From Whitmania pigra (taxonomy: Eukaryota > Annelida > Clitellata > Hirudinida > Haemopidae), in assembly GCA_021613335.1 (NCBI GenBank), contig JAJTWR010000479.1, positions 434,001 through 498,000 on the forward strand: DNA of 64,000 nt. The letters run 5' to 3'. The notes beneath the pieces were generated by a model. The model was given only the letters and a program-made list of their open reading frames with translations. It had not been told where the DNA came from and did no database searches. The translations under genes and the position numbers were made by a program. How positions within the stretch are numbered: position 1 is the first letter of the stretch; the number at the start of each line of letters is the position of its first letter. This document shows, piece by piece, positions 17,091 to 28,711 of the stretch.

Positions 17091-19094
17091 ATGCGTAAAT
17101 ACACAAATCGGTTAATAGAGGCGTCTTCGCCTTATCTTTTGCAGCACGCTCATAATCCTGTAAATTGGCGCCAATGGGACGCGGAAACTTTAAACAAGGC
17201 TAAAGCAGAAAACAAACTGATTATTGTAAGCATTGGTTATGCGGCTTGCCATTGGTGCCATGTTATGGAGCGGGAGAGTTTTGAGAACTTGGAGGTAGCC
17301 GAGGTAATGAATCAGCATTTTATTTGCATTAAAGTTGATCGGGAGGAACGACCCGATATTGACCAAATTTATATGTTGGCCGTGCAGTTGATGAATGGAA
17401 ATGGAGGCTGGCCCTTAAACGCTATTTGTTTGCCCGATCAAAGGCCCGTTTATGGAGGTACTTATTTTTCAAAAAACGATTGGATAAATATTTTACAACA
17501 TGTTGCAAAGCTGTGGGCCGATGAACCCGCAAAAGTTTTAAATTATGCCGAACGATTAACCGAAGGTATTAAAGAGGCAGAAAAAATCTATCCGGTTAAA
17601 ACGGATTTGGAATTTAACTCTACCCAAATAGAAGAAATTGTAAAGCCTTGGATTGGCCATTTTGATATTTTGCACGGGGGTTATAACCGGGCGCCCAAAT
17701 TTCCGCTGCCAAACAATTGGCTGTTTTTATTGCGATACAGCCATTTAACTTCTAATCAAGCAACCTTTACAGCCGTCATAAACACGCTTGAGCAAATGAG
17801 TATGGGAGGAATTTACGATCAGATAGGAGGGGGGTTTGCCCGTTATTCGGCGGATGGTTTGTGGCATGTGCCTCATTTCGAAAAAATGCTTTATGACAAT
17901 GCCCAACTTGTCTCGCTCTATTCGGAAGCCTATCAAGCGGTAAATTACGAGCCTTTTAAGCAAATTGCTGTTGAAACCATAAATTGGGTTTTTTTAGAAA
18001 TGTATTCTCCCGAAGGCTTGTTTTATTCTTCTTTAGATGCCGATAGCGAGGGAATTGAAGGTAAATTTTATGTTTGGGATATGGAAGAGTTTAAAGAAAT
18101 TTTGGGAGATGACGGGCTCATTTTGGCGAAATATTTTAATGTGTTGGAAGAAGGAAACTGGGAAGAGAAAAAAACAAACGTATTGCATAAAATACAAAGC
18201 GATAAAAATTTTACGGCACAGCATCCCGGTATTGACTTGCCAAATCTGATAAAAACCGCAAAAAATAAATTGCTTGCTCGGCGAAACAAACGTATTAAGC
18301 CAACTTTAGACGATAAAATTCTCACAGCTTGGAATGCCATGATGATAAAAGCGTTGGCCGATGCGAGTCAAATTTTTAATGAGCATGTTTATTTGAAGAA
18401 AGCCTCAAAAGCAATGAATTTTATTTTAAAAAACATGGTTGCGCCCGATGGAGGATTATATAGAAATTATAAAAACCAAAAAGCCTTTATTAAGGCATTT
18501 TTAGACGATTACGCTTTGGTAATTGACGCCCTTATAACGCTTTATGAAGCCGACTTTAACGAAAAATGGCTTTATAAAGCGCAAGAATTAACCAATTATG
18601 CGATAGCTCATTTTACAGACGATGCCAATGAAATGTTTTTCTATGTCTCAGATAATGGGCAAGGGCTTATTGCCCGTAAGCACGAGATTATGGATAATGT
18701 TATTCCGTCTTCAAATTCTGTAATGGCTCAAAATCTTCAAAAACTTGCTTTGTTTTTTGACAACAATCAATACGCCGACAGGGCCTCATCCATGCTTAAA
18801 ACAGTGTTGCCAAGAATTAAAACTTACGGATCTGCCTATTCAAACTGGTGCATCCAATTACTTAATGAGGTTTATGGGATAAATGAAATTGCTGTAACGG
18901 GTAACGCGGAAAACGTTAAACAAGAAATTATGAAACGTTACTTTCCCAATAAAATTATGCTGGGAGGTAAAGAAAGTACCTTACCATTATTAAAAGATAA
19001 GCAAAGCAACGAAACAAAAATCTATATTTGTAGAAATAAAACTTGCCGAGCGCCTATTAGTACAGTAGAGGAAGCGATTATTCATTTAATATGA
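17091..19094 (+). CDS. YyaL-like thioredoxin-domain / six-hairpin glycosidase-fold protein (DUF255)
   Basis: 667 residues from ATG 17091; a TTG-initiated extension to 17058 is less likely. The N-terminal thioredoxin-like domain has [14 protein letters not shown] (about 9-22) and the active-site-like [13 protein letters not shown]. The long C-terminal part is an alpha/alpha-barrel related to N-acylglucosamine epimerases and glycosidases. Length is normal for the family, whose biochemical role is poorly established. A TACCTTTA box lies 4 nt before the ATG. Confidence 0.88.
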   Translation: MRKYTNRLIEASSPYLLQHAHNPVNWRQWDAETLNKAKAENKLIIVSIGYAACHWCHVMERESFENLEVAEVMNQHFICIKVDREERPDIDQIYMLAVQLMNGNGGWPLNAICLPDQRPVYGGTYFSKNDWINILQHVAKLWADEPAKVLNYAERLTEGIKEAEKIYPVKTDLEFNSTQIEEIVKPWIGHFDILHGGYNRAPKFPLPNNWLFLLRYSHLTSNQATFTAVINTLEQMSMGGIYDQIGGGFARYSADGLWHVPHFEKMLYDNAQLVSLYSEAYQAVNYEPFKQIAVETINWVFLEMYSPEGLFYSSLDADSEGIEGKFYVWDMEEFKEILGDDGLILAKYFNVLEEGNWEEKKTNVLHKIQSDKNFTAQHPGIDLPNLIKTAKNKLLARRNKRIKPTLDDKILTAWNAMMIKALADASQIFNEHVYLKKASKAMNFILKNMVAPDGGLYRNYKNQKAFIKAFLDDYALVIDALITLYEADFNEKWLYKAQELTNYAIAHFTDDANEMFFYVSDNGQGLIARKHEIMDNVIPSSNSVMAQNLQKLALFFDNNQYADRASSMLKTVLPRIKTYGSAYSNWCIQLLNEVYGINEIAVTGNAENVKQEIMKRYFPNKIMLGGKESTLPLLKDKQSNETKIYICRNKTCRAPISTVEEAIIHLI

Positions 19095-19133
19095 TTAAAT
19101 TAAAAATTACCGCAAAAGCAATTATTTCTGCAA

Positions 19134-19235
19134 TCGCCTTCCCCGATCGCATACCGATCGCCTGACGAGTATCAAGCATTTGAAATTTTTAACTTTTTGC
19201 AGCAAATGGCCAAAGCTAATCTTTGGGCGCGTTAA
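19134..19235 (+). other. short coding-like remnant downstream of the YyaL gene
   Basis: A frame ending at 19235 reads as plausible protein (SPDEYQAFEIFNFLQQ, AKANLW) without any start codon. CGATCGC is directly repeated just before it. Too short to assign; the C-terminus of a lost gene is possible. Confidence 0.25.
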
Positions 19236-19327
19236 TGGATTTGTATTCAAATAAGCTTTCTATCCGGTTTTTAATGCTTAAGTAAAACTGAGTTTAAGCC
19301 CAATTAAGATACAATTATTTTTAAGAA

Positions 19328-21257
<1,930 letters not shown>

Positions 21258-21435
21258 TTATAGTTGATTTGTGCTAATCATCTGCTCAACTTGCATAAGC
21301 CTGATTCCTCCTGTTGTATCAAATACCTCTGCAGTAAAATATTTTAAGTTTTGCTTGCGCTTCTGCTTGTTTATGATATATCAATTCAAATTCTTAACCG
21401 GAATTTTATCAGGCCATAATACCTCCGGCATTCAT
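21258..21435 (-). pseudogene. eroded short gene remnant
   Basis: Minus-strand ATG at 21435, then in-frame stops after eight codons. Further on the same frame reads YHKQAEAQAKLKIF, and a +/-1 frame continues KYFTAEVFDTTGGIRLMQVE to a stop at 21258. The break falls in an A/T-rich run. The mosaic looks like one decayed gene of about 60 codons; family unknown. Confidence 0.4.
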
Positions 21436-21486
21436 AAAATTATTCCTGAATAATAATTTAAACAGTTTTAAATTTTTAAGAAAAAA

Positions 21487-21663
21487 TTACTTATCAGCTT
21501 CTAAAGCTGCCAAAACGGCATTATTTTTAGCTAATTGGTCGTTTTTAGGTTGTTTAGAACGACTGCCTAACTCAAGGTTAGTAGCTAATTTTAAATGTTT
21601 TACTTTTAAACAAGAAACAACTTTATTGTATCTGTCTTTTCTTTTTAATCTTGTTACTGCCAT
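21487..21663 (-). CDS. small basic protein cotranscribed with tRNA-Cys
   Basis: 58-residue protein with a very basic N-terminus (AVTRLKRKDRYNK) and an Ala/Glu-rich C-terminus. It follows tRNA-Cys by 34 nt on the same strand with no promoter or terminator between, so a shared transcript is likely. Start MAVTRLKRKDR resembles short conserved basic proteins I recall from Bacteroidota, possibly ribosome-associated, but I cannot assign a family. Codon use fits the neighbours. Confidence 0.65.
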   Translation of the reverse strand: MAVTRLKRKDRYNKVVSCLKVKHLKLATNLELGSRSKQPKNDQLAKNNAVLAALEADK

Positions 21664-21697
21664 GATAATAAGTTTTTAATTTCTGATTAAAATCTTG

Positions 21698-21768
21698 AGG
21701 TCGAGAGCGGATTCGAACCGCTGTACAAGGTTTTGCAGACCTCTGCCTAGCCACTCGGCCACTCGACC
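21698..21768 (-). tRNA. tRNA-Cys (GCA)
   Basis: 71-nt cloverleaf: 7-bp acceptor stem GGTCGAG/CTCGACC, D arm with GAGTGGCTA loop, anticodon stem GAGGT/ACCTT with loop CTGCAAA (anticodon GCA), and T arm GCGG-TTCGAAT-CCGC. Discriminator U (typical for Cys); CCA is not encoded. A strong promoter lies 17 nt upstream. Confidence 0.95.
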
Positions 21769-21784
21769 TTAATTTTTAAGATTG

Positions 21785-21814
21785 CAAAAATAGTAATTTA
21801 AAATTATTCCGCAA
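21785..21814 (-). promoter_or_regulatory. promoter of tRNA-Cys/small protein (TTG-N19-TATTTTTG)
   Basis: Minus-strand -33 TTG at 21812-21814 and -7 TATTTTTG at 21785-21792 with a 19-nt spacer, a full match to the Bacteroidota promoter pattern. Confidence 0.7.
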
Positions 21815-21838
21815 TGTAGAATCTTTTTTCTCAAAAAA

Positions 21839-22588
21839 TCAAACGCTTGTTTTTCGGGCAAGTTCGCTGCAAAATATGGCGGCAGCAATGGCCACATTTA
21901 GCGATTCTGCACCTCCAAAATTAGGTATGGTAACAGAAACGTTAATTTTTTTTATCAGTTCCGGGCTTATGCCGCGTCCTTCGTTTCCCATTAAAATCAA
22001 TCCTTCGTTTCCCCAATTGGTTTTATAAATATTTTTGCCCTTAAGCAGGGCGCCAAAAACAGGAAGATTACAAGTTGAAAAAAACTCATTTAGCTTAGTA
22101 TAATAAATACTAACCCGACTGAGAGAACCCATAGTAGATTGTACCGTTTTTGGATTATAAACGTCAACCGTGTTGGCAGAACAAACGATATTTTCAATGC
22201 CAAACCAATCTGCCGTTCTAATGATGGCTCCAAGGTTTCCCGGGTCTTGAATATTATCCAGCACAAGAGAAAACCGCCCCTTTAAATTTTGATGATCCAA
22301 GCGTTGATCTGTAGGAATATCTACCAAAGCTAAAATTCCCTGAGGTTTTTTTAAGGTACTAATCTTTTCTAGTTCAGCGTGATTTACTTCAAATAATTTT
22401 ATATTTGCTGGGTTTTTTTGCAATGATGTAAGTTGTGGAGAGGCTCCGTAAATGCTATGTAACCGGTACTTTGAGTTAATAAACTCGGTTATTGATTTTA
22501 TACCTTCAATTATAAAAAGCAGGTGTTTGTTACGGAACTTTTTTTGATGTAAAGATTTTATAAAACTGATTTGAGATTTTGAAAGCAT
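21839..22588 (-). CDS. SpoU/TrmH family RNA 2'-O-methyltransferase
   Basis: 249 residues from the ATG at 22588 (an upstream non-ATG extension reaches 22621). N-terminal substrate-binding domain (FIIEGIKSITEF), then the SPOUT knot: LVLDNIQDPGNLGAIIRTADWFGI, GSLSRVSI, LILMGNEGRGIS and VTIPNFGGAESLNVAIAAAI, the three canonical SpoU motifs. It probably methylates rRNA or tRNA ribose with SAM. Its 5' end overlaps the start of the divergent tamL by 10 bp. Confidence 0.9.
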   Translation of the reverse strand: MLSKSQISFIKSLHQKKFRNKHLLFIIEGIKSITEFINSKYRLHSIYGASPQLTSLQKNPANIKLFEVNHAELEKISTLKKPQGILALVDIPTDQRLDHQNLKGRFSLVLDNIQDPGNLGAIIRTADWFGIENIVCSANTVDVYNPKTVQSTMGSLSRVSIYYTKLNEFFSTCNLPVFGALLKGKNIYKTNWGNEGLILMGNEGRGISPELIKKINVSVTIPNFGGAESLNVAIAAAIFCSELARKTSV

Positions 22589-24945
22589 ATCAATACAATA
22601 AACGTTTACAATTTCTTGCAATATTACTATTAATTCTTGTTCTAGCTTTAGGTTGCGCTTCTACAAAGTATATTCAGGATGATCAATCTATAGTAAAACG
22701 AGTAGAAATTGACAGCATTGGCAATAAATATAAAGAACAGGCTTTAAATTATGTTCAAAAAAATATTCGGCCGGCTTCCGGTTTAGGAATTAATGTGCTC
22801 ATTTATAATATTTTTAATACCAAAAAAGGCAAATACAAAACAAGTAAGATTAAGCCTTTGGGCGAACCGCCTCCTGTTTTAGATAGTACTTTGGTAGAAA
22901 TATCGCGTACGCAAATCGAAAAATTTTTGAAAAGCAAGGGTTATTTCAAAGCGCAGGTTAAGACAGAAATTAAAATTAAAAACAAAAGAGCAAAACTGAA
23001 ATTTACGGCCAATACGGGGCCTGCATTTATCATAAACAAAATAACTTATGATATTTTGGATAAAGAAGTTAATGATTTATTTCAAGCCAACAAATCAAAA
23101 TTCAGTCATTTGCGTGAAAATATGCAGTATGATGAAGATTCGCTGGTTTATGACAGAGAGCAAATTTATCAACTTTTGCGCCAAAACGGGTATTATGATT
23201 TTGTCCGTCCGTATGTTAGGTTTTTGGTAGACTCTAATCAAAATAACAGCAAGGTAGCGATAAAACTTATGATAGATAAACCCATAAATGAATCTGAAAA
23301 ACATCAGGTTTATACCATTAATGAGGTTGATGTTTTGGTTGCCCCTAACAGCGAGGGTTTTAAGGATTCTGTTATTCTTAATAAAAAAATATTTAAAGGA
23401 ATTCGTTTTACCGATTTATCTAAAAAATTTAGCCGTAATCCTATTGTGCGTTATAACTTTATTAAACCCGGCGAAATTTATGATATTTTAAAAGACCAGT
23501 TAACTTATGACAGACTTTACCAACTGGGCGTATTTAAGAGCGTTAAAATAGAATATGCCAAACTGGCTGACGGAACCAAACTTCATTCTTTTATAGAAGT
23601 TATTCCACAAAAAAGAATGAGTAACAGGGTAGAAGGCGAGATTCCTTTTAATCAGGGCACAATTGGGTTTTCATTAAGCAATACTTTTGTAAACGCCAAT
23701 ATGTTTGGTGGAGCAGAGCGGTTTCAATTTCAAATTAAAGGCGGTTTGCAATCCAGAAACGATATAAGGCAACCTTTTTTCAAAGATATTTATCAAAGAG
23801 ATTTCTCCGTGTCGGCTAGTTTGGCTGTTCCTAGGCTGTTGTCGCCTTTTCGTATTCCGTTAATGGGAAAAAACGGCTTGCCTTATACCACTTTTTCGGT
23901 CAGTTATTTGTACGCCTTGCAGAAAAATATTTTTACAAGACGATTGTTTGCCGTCTCTTTCGCTTACGATTGGGTAGAAACCAGAGATAAACTTCACTCA
24001 TTAACCTTGCTTAATTTCGAGTATCGGTTTGGAGAATTACAAAAAAGTACTTTGGGTAGAGATTTTGTTTTTAAAAATATATCTGATTCATTATTGAACA
24101 GAAAAAACATCACCATGGGCATTAAATATTCATATACTCTTAATGCGCCTAAACTTTTAGAATTCAGAGATTTCGTTTATTTTAAAGGGACTCTGGAAAC
24201 GGCGGGTAATTTAATGTATCTGGTCTCTGGTTTGGCTAAGGTTGATATTAACCCTGAAGCCGGCGTTTATGGGAAGTTTTTAGGGCAACCGTATTATCAG
24301 TTTATCAGACCCGAAATTGATATTCGGTATTATAAAACTTTAGGCGGAAGACAACAATTTGTAACCCGATTAACGGCAGGCATAGGCTATGCTTACGGCA
24401 ACTCAACCGAAGTGCCATTTGAAAAATTATTTTTTGCGGGCGGTTCAAACGGAATCAGAGCCTGGCAGGCGCGTACTTTAGGCCCTGGAAATTACGATAG
24501 AGCAGATCAATCAGAAGAAAGCAGAAGATTTTTTTTTGGCGTAGACCAATTGGGTTCTTTAATGATGCAAACCAATATGGAATATCGTTTTAACCTTACC
24601 GATCGGTTTTTGGGCGGTAAATTAAATGCCGCCACTTTTGTTGATTTTGGTAACGTATGGACGCTTAAGAAGAAATTTCCCGGTTCAAAAACCGTCCTTA
24701 AAAATATAGGAAAGCAGATTGCCGTTGGTACAGGCCTTGGATTAAGGTATGATTTGCAATATTTTATATTTCGGTTTGATATAGGTCTGAAAGTTAAAGA
24801 TCCGCAGTTTGAAGGAAAAAAACAATGGGTAATCAATAAGTTTTTAACCGGAGGCAAGCAGTTTAAAAGTCATTATTATCAAAGTCATAGCCCCCAGCAG
24901 TATCGTTTTATTCAATACAATTTTGGGATTGGCCTGCCATTCTAA
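22579..24945 (+). CDS. tamL: TamL, BamA-family outer-membrane lipoprotein
   Basis: 788 residues. A TTG start (no upstream ATG) gives a lipoprotein signal LVLALGCAS with Cys at about residue 26. Then come POTRA-like repeats (about 45-330) and a C-terminal Omp85 beta-barrel with the GGSNGIRAWQARTLGPG motif (about 622-638) and terminal FGIGLPF. Lipidated BamA homologues of this kind are TamL in Bacteroidota, which partners TamB; no tamB is in the window. The predicted role is envelope biogenesis. Confidence 0.85.
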   Translation: MKAYQYNKRLQFLAILLLILVLALGCASTKYIQDDQSIVKRVEIDSIGNKYKEQALNYVQKNIRPASGLGINVLIYNIFNTKKGKYKTSKIKPLGEPPPVLDSTLVEISRTQIEKFLKSKGYFKAQVKTEIKIKNKRAKLKFTANTGPAFIINKITYDILDKEVNDLFQANKSKFSHLRENMQYDEDSLVYDREQIYQLLRQNGYYDFVRPYVRFLVDSNQNNSKVAIKLMIDKPINESEKHQVYTINEVDVLVAPNSEGFKDSVILNKKIFKGIRFTDLSKKFSRNPIVRYNFIKPGEIYDILKDQLTYDRLYQLGVFKSVKIEYAKLADGTKLHSFIEVIPQKRMSNRVEGEIPFNQGTIGFSLSNTFVNANMFGGAERFQFQIKGGLQSRNDIRQPFFKDIYQRDFSVSASLAVPRLLSPFRIPLMGKNGLPYTTFSVSYLYALQKNIFTRRLFAVSFAYDWVETRDKLHSLTLLNFEYRFGELQKSTLGRDFVFKNISDSLLNRKNITMGIKYSYTLNAPKLLEFRDFVYFKGTLETAGNLMYLVSGLAKVDINPEAGVYGKFLGQPYYQFIRPEIDIRYYKTLGGRQQFVTRLTAGIGYAYGNSTEVPFEKLFFAGGSNGIRAWQARTLGPGNYDRADQSEESRRFFFGVDQLGSLMMQTNMEYRFNLTDRFLGGKLNAATFVDFGNVWTLKKKFPGSKTVLKNIGKQIAVGTGLGLRYDLQYFIFRFDIGLKVKDPQFEGKKQWVINKFLTGGKQFKSHYYQSHSPQQYRFIQYNFGIGLPF

Positions 24946-24968
24946 GGCATTTGTTTTCTAAAAATAAA

Positions 24969-25496
24969 TCAAACTAAACCCTTCAGATAATCGAAAACGG
25001 TTTCAAGGGTTATGGAAAAATTTAACCCGTTTACATAGCCAAAAATAATGACGATTAAAAATAAGATTAATGCAAAATAAATTAGCTTTTTAAACGCAAA
25101 AGCTAAAATTATGATAATAATTGGAATAAGAATAAAATATAAGGTATTGATAACAAAAGGATTTAAATGCCCGTCTTTTTTAAATACATAAAGTAGTTTG
25201 CCGTGCGTACCCTTGTCGTTTTCATGCTTGATATACACAAAAGACGATTTATCCATTTGTTGAGGAATAATTGCAATGCCATTGTTAAAGCTAAGCTTTT
25301 GAGTAAAACCGCTTATGCTAAAAGTATATTGTCCATTTATGTTTTCTTTGGGGACTCCTAAAGAATCTGTAGCGATAATGGCCAGCTTGCTGTTTTGTAA
25401 TAAACTTTCTTTAATTATAAAATTGTTGATAAAGGTTTCTTGCCCATAAACGGCAGAGGTTGCGAAAAACAAAAAAGCAAATAAAATTTTTTTCAT
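24969..25496 (-). CDS. hypothetical secreted/membrane protein downstream of the patatin gene
   Basis: 175 residues: signal peptide (1-18, ending VYGQ), a small extracytoplasmic domain of about 95 residues with beta-strand character, and two C-terminal hydrophobic helices (about 117-135, 137-155). Its start overlaps the stop of the patatin-like gene (ATGA), so it is probably translated with it. Family not recognised. Confidence 0.7.
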   Translation of the reverse strand: MKKILFAFLFFATSAVYGQETFINNFIIKESLLQNSKLAIIATDSLGVPKENINGQYTFSISGFTQKLSFNNGIAIIPQQMDKSSFVYIKHENDKGTHGKLLYVFKKDGHLNPFVINTLYFILIPIIIIILAFAFKKLIYFALILFLIVIIFGYVNGLNFSITLETVFDYLKGLV

Positions 25497-27805
25497 TCTA
25501 ACGATCGCTTATTATAAATTAAATAACCTAAATGTAGTAAAACCCCGTTTCTTTTTATAGGATCGTCGTACAAATTGTAACTAAGGCTAATGGGGCCTAT
25601 CGGAGTGTTGTAAACAAAGCCAATAGTACCCGCATAATGTTTTTTATTGAAAACGGGGGCGTATGTTACCCCTTGGGCATCTACTTTTATAAATTCGCGA
25701 TAAGGTATAAATGCATAGGCTTCTATTCTTAAATCAAAATTTTTTTTAATGGTAAAAATATTTTTAATGCCTCCGGCAATGAAACTTGAAGCTTTAAAGT
25801 TTTTCAAAAAATTGGATTTACTGTCTTGCAGCGGGTAGTAACCCGGAGCAGCCAATAAGGAGGTATAATAAGTAGCATACAAAGGCTGATTAGAAATAAC
25901 GGTTTCTGCATTGTATCCTAACGTATAAAAACCATTGTGGAAAAAGTAATTTTCATTCAAAACTCTTAAGTGTAACCATTGCCGAAGGCTGTGCAAAACG
26001 TTAGTGTTTTGAGAGTTTAAAAAGCGGTCTCCCGCTTTGTAACCGGGGGTATAATTTTCGTAGCCGGAGGTAGTATTAATGCTAAACAACAACGTATTTC
26101 CGCGCGTGGCGTATTGTTTTCTGTTTAAAGAATTTTTTTCAAATGTAATGTTGCTTCTAAATCCGTTAAATATGCTTTTGTATAAAATATCGCCGACAGC
26201 ATATTGATTGTTGGGGCTATAAATGTCTGAGTTGTTAATAAAGGTGGAATTAAGCACAATTCTGGCGTTTCCATTTAAAGGTATACCCAATTTGAATTCT
26301 ATTTTGCGGTCTGTTTGCTCAACAAATGTAGGGTGGGTTTTTTCAATAAAAATTTTGTTGGTGGTATAAAAATTCCAGTAATTGTAGGTTAGCTCGGTAG
26401 CCAGAAATAGGGGTAAGCCTGAGGGCAGGTCTACCCGTCCGCTCATATGTACCGATTGGTAAAAACGGCCGGAATAAAAATTAACCCCAAAAGTATAAGC
26501 TTTTCGGTTTAAGAGATTATACTGTATACCCAAATAAACATTGCTGATCGGCCTGGTAGAAATATTTCCTCCAAGATCTATTTTAAGACTGTTTTTGGGC
26601 TGAGCAATAATTTGAAACAGGTAATTATCCCGTATGCTGTCGTAAGTAATTCTCGGATAAACCGTTTCAAAGGTTTCATCGGCCACTAATTTATAATAAC
26701 CGCGTTCAATATCGTTAAGATTAATAGTAGATCTGTTATTATTAAAAAGCCGCTTAATGTATTTTTCTTGCTTAGAGTTTAACCCTTCCGTAATTACATC
26801 GCTAAAAATTAAATTAGGTTTACGCGCATTAAAACTATCTCTTTTTTTAGCCAGGTCATCAGCTGATATTCGTCTTGGTATGTTTTTTTTTATACTTTCC
26901 ATATCGTTCATAGTAGCGTCATAACCCGCTTTAATTATATCTTCAACAGGAGAAAAATTAGTTGAACTGAATTCGGTTAAATCAGGTTGGATGTAAAAGC
27001 CTTTTTCACCCACTAAGGTAGAGTCTGATTTAGAAACAAGCATATAAAACAAAAAACGATTTATCAGTTTACTATCGTTTTTAGGATAGGCGGTAAATGT
27101 TTTTGAGGACACGTTAGAGCCTATAATAATGTCGGGATTAAATTCTTTTTTCATCACATCGGCAGGAAAATTGTTGTACACCCCTCCGTCAACTGCATAT
27201 TTGTTTTCAATTTTTACCGGTCTGTAAAATAAAGGCACCGCCATTGACGCCCGTACGGCTTCGGCCAAACTGCCCTTGTTTATAGCTATGCTTTGCTGCA
27301 AAAGCACATCAGAAATCATGCAGCGATAAGGAATCATCAGGTTGTTGAAATTGTCTTTTGCAACAGCCGATGCTTGCGATAATAACTTTAATAAAGCAAA
27401 GTTGAGCGGAATGTCGTTAATTAAAGTGGGGTTAAAACTTATCCGAAGGCTGGTGTCTACCGTTAATTTGGCATTTATAATAGAGGCATTCGCAGTATTT
27501 TTTTGAAAGAAAAAACTATAATCGCTTTGATAACGACCCGAAACCCAGTCTTGAAAATCAGAACTAAGCGCTATTTTTTCGATCTGAGCGGGCGAATAGC
27601 CTGCAACGTACAAGGCTCCAATAATACTGCCCATAGAGGTACCGGTAATATAATCTATCGGGATATTATTTTCTTCCAAAGCTTTTAAAACGCCGATATG
27701 CGCTAATCCTTTGGCTCCCCCGCCGCTAAGTACAAGACCAGTTTTTTGGGCAAAGCAATTTATGGTTATCATAAAAAAGAAAAAGAGCAATTTATAATGC
27801 CGCAT
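25493..27805 (-). CDS. patatin-like phospholipase with POTRA and outer-membrane beta-barrel (type Vd/PlpD-like)
   Basis: 770 residues with a signal peptide (1-19). The patatin domain (about 22-215) has GGGAKG oxyanion loop, GTSMGS nucleophile elbow and VDGGVYNNFP dyad Asp. It is followed by a POTRA-like segment (about 320-385) and a C-terminal Omp85-type barrel to residue 770. In related proteins the barrel anchors or translocates the lipase domain. Substrate unknown. The promoter region carries an inverted repeat (27811-27829). Confidence 0.88.
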   Translation of the reverse strand: MRHYKLLFFFFMITINCFAQKTGLVLSGGGAKGLAHIGVLKALEENNIPIDYITGTSMGSIIGALYVAGYSPAQIEKIALSSDFQDWVSGRYQSDYSFFFQKNTANASIINAKLTVDTSLRISFNPTLINDIPLNFALLKLLSQASAVAKDNFNNLMIPYRCMISDVLLQQSIAINKGSLAEAVRASMAVPLFYRPVKIENKYAVDGGVYNNFPADVMKKEFNPDIIIGSNVSSKTFTAYPKNDSKLINRFLFYMLVSKSDSTLVGEKGFYIQPDLTEFSSTNFSPVEDIIKAGYDATMNDMESIKKNIPRRISADDLAKKRDSFNARKPNLIFSDVITEGLNSKQEKYIKRLFNNNRSTINLNDIERGYYKLVADETFETVYPRITYDSIRDNYLFQIIAQPKNSLKIDLGGNISTRPISNVYLGIQYNLLNRKAYTFGVNFYSGRFYQSVHMSGRVDLPSGLPLFLATELTYNYWNFYTTNKIFIEKTHPTFVEQTDRKIEFKLGIPLNGNARIVLNSTFINNSDIYSPNNQYAVGDILYKSIFNGFRSNITFEKNSLNRKQYATRGNTLLFSINTTSGYENYTPGYKAGDRFLNSQNTNVLHSLRQWLHLRVLNENYFFHNGFYTLGYNAETVISNQPLYATYYTSLLAAPGYYPLQDSKSNFLKNFKASSFIAGGIKNIFTIKKNFDLRIEAYAFIPYREFIKVDAQGVTYAPVFNKKHYAGTIGFVYNTPIGPISLSYNLYDDPIKRNGVLLHLGYLIYNKRSLE

Positions 27806-27810
27806 TTGTA

Positions 27811-27829
27811 AAATTACATTTTGTAATTT
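27811..27829. repeat. inverted repeat in the patatin gene promoter region
   Basis: AAATTACA-TTT-TGTAATTT, a perfect 8-bp palindrome with a 3-nt centre, directly upstream of the patatin ATG. It overlaps a possible TAATTTTA -7 box (minus). Operator or chance AT palindrome. Confidence 0.4.
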
Positions 27830-27862
27830 AAATGTTGGTATGATGTTTACAATAATTTAGGA

Positions 27863-28711
27863 TTAAGATGTGATAATATAATTATTCAAAAGTTCAGTCA
27901 GCTTTTTTGATACTTCGTTAAAATAACGTTTTCTTTCAAATCCCATAACCCGCCTGATGCCTGAAATTGCATTTGTAAGAAAAACTTCTTCAGCCAACTC
28001 TAATATTTGGGGGGTTATTTGAACTTTCGTTACCGAAATATTATTTAATTTACAAAGATGGATTACCACATTTCTCATAATGCCGTTAACGCAGCCTTGG
28101 CAAAGAGCAGGGGTATAAATGGCGTTTTGATATACCACAAAAATATTTGAAGCGGTTGTTTCGCACAAATAACCGTTTTGGTTAATAAGGATAGCCTCAT
28201 CAATTTTTTGTTGTTTTTCAAACAAACCCGCCATTACGTATAATAATGCATTGGAAGTTTTAAAATTTGAGAATTTATTAATGGGTTTGGCAATTTCATC
28301 AAACAATTTTATAATTATTCCTTTTTTGTTTAACTCAAACGATGACGATTCAAGAGGCGCGGCTTCCATTAAGTAACCCGTTTTATTGGTATCGGGGGCA
28401 TACAATCCCATTCCTTCACGGAAAATACAGATTCTAAACCGAATATTTGATTGAAATTTGTTTTTCTTTTGGAGTTCGGCCGCTTTTTGTTTAAGAAAAT
28501 AGGCGTCTATTAGTTTGTGGTTATCCATCTTCAGGGCAATCATTCCAAAGGCCAGCCGATCGGCATGGTATTCGGCAAAAAGCAACTTGCCATTTGCCAT
28601 ACGCATACTTTCAAACAAACCGTCGCCAAATCTGAAAGCCCTGTTGTTAGATTTGATAACGGCTTCATTAGCTGAAAAAAACGCGTCGTTTAACAGGATA
28701 TAGGCGGCCAT
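27863..28711 (-). CDS. class IV PLP aminotransferase / aminodeoxychorismate lyase-like
   Basis: 282 residues from the ATG at 28711, which shares one base with the rluD stop (TAATG). Fold-type IV signatures: NRAFRFGDGLFESMR (about 23-37), candidate PLP Lys in SNFKTSNAL (about K148) and ETTASNIFVV. These fit branched-chain/D-amino-acid aminotransferases or PabC. Context gives no decision among these activities. The longer frame to 28744 overlaps rluD and is not preferred. Confidence 0.82.
   Translation of the reverse strand: MAAYILLNDAFFSANEAVIKSNNRAFRFGDGLFESMRMANGKLLFAEYHADRLAFGMIALKMDNHKLIDAYFLKQKAAELQKKNKFQSNIRFRICIFREGMGLYAPDTNKTGYLMEAAPLESSSFELNKKGIIIKLFDEIAKPINKFSNFKTSNALLYVMAGLFEKQQKIDEAILINQNGYLCETTASNIFVVYQNAIYTPALCQGCVNGIMRNVVIHLCKLNNISVTKVQITPQILELAEEVFLTNAISGIRRVMGFERKRYFNEVSKKLTELLNNYIITS

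Noticed and set aside
19134..19235. IS3-type transposase remnant
   Set aside because: A SPDEY-like motif recalls IS3 C-termini, but there are no inverted repeats, no DDE residues and too little sequence.
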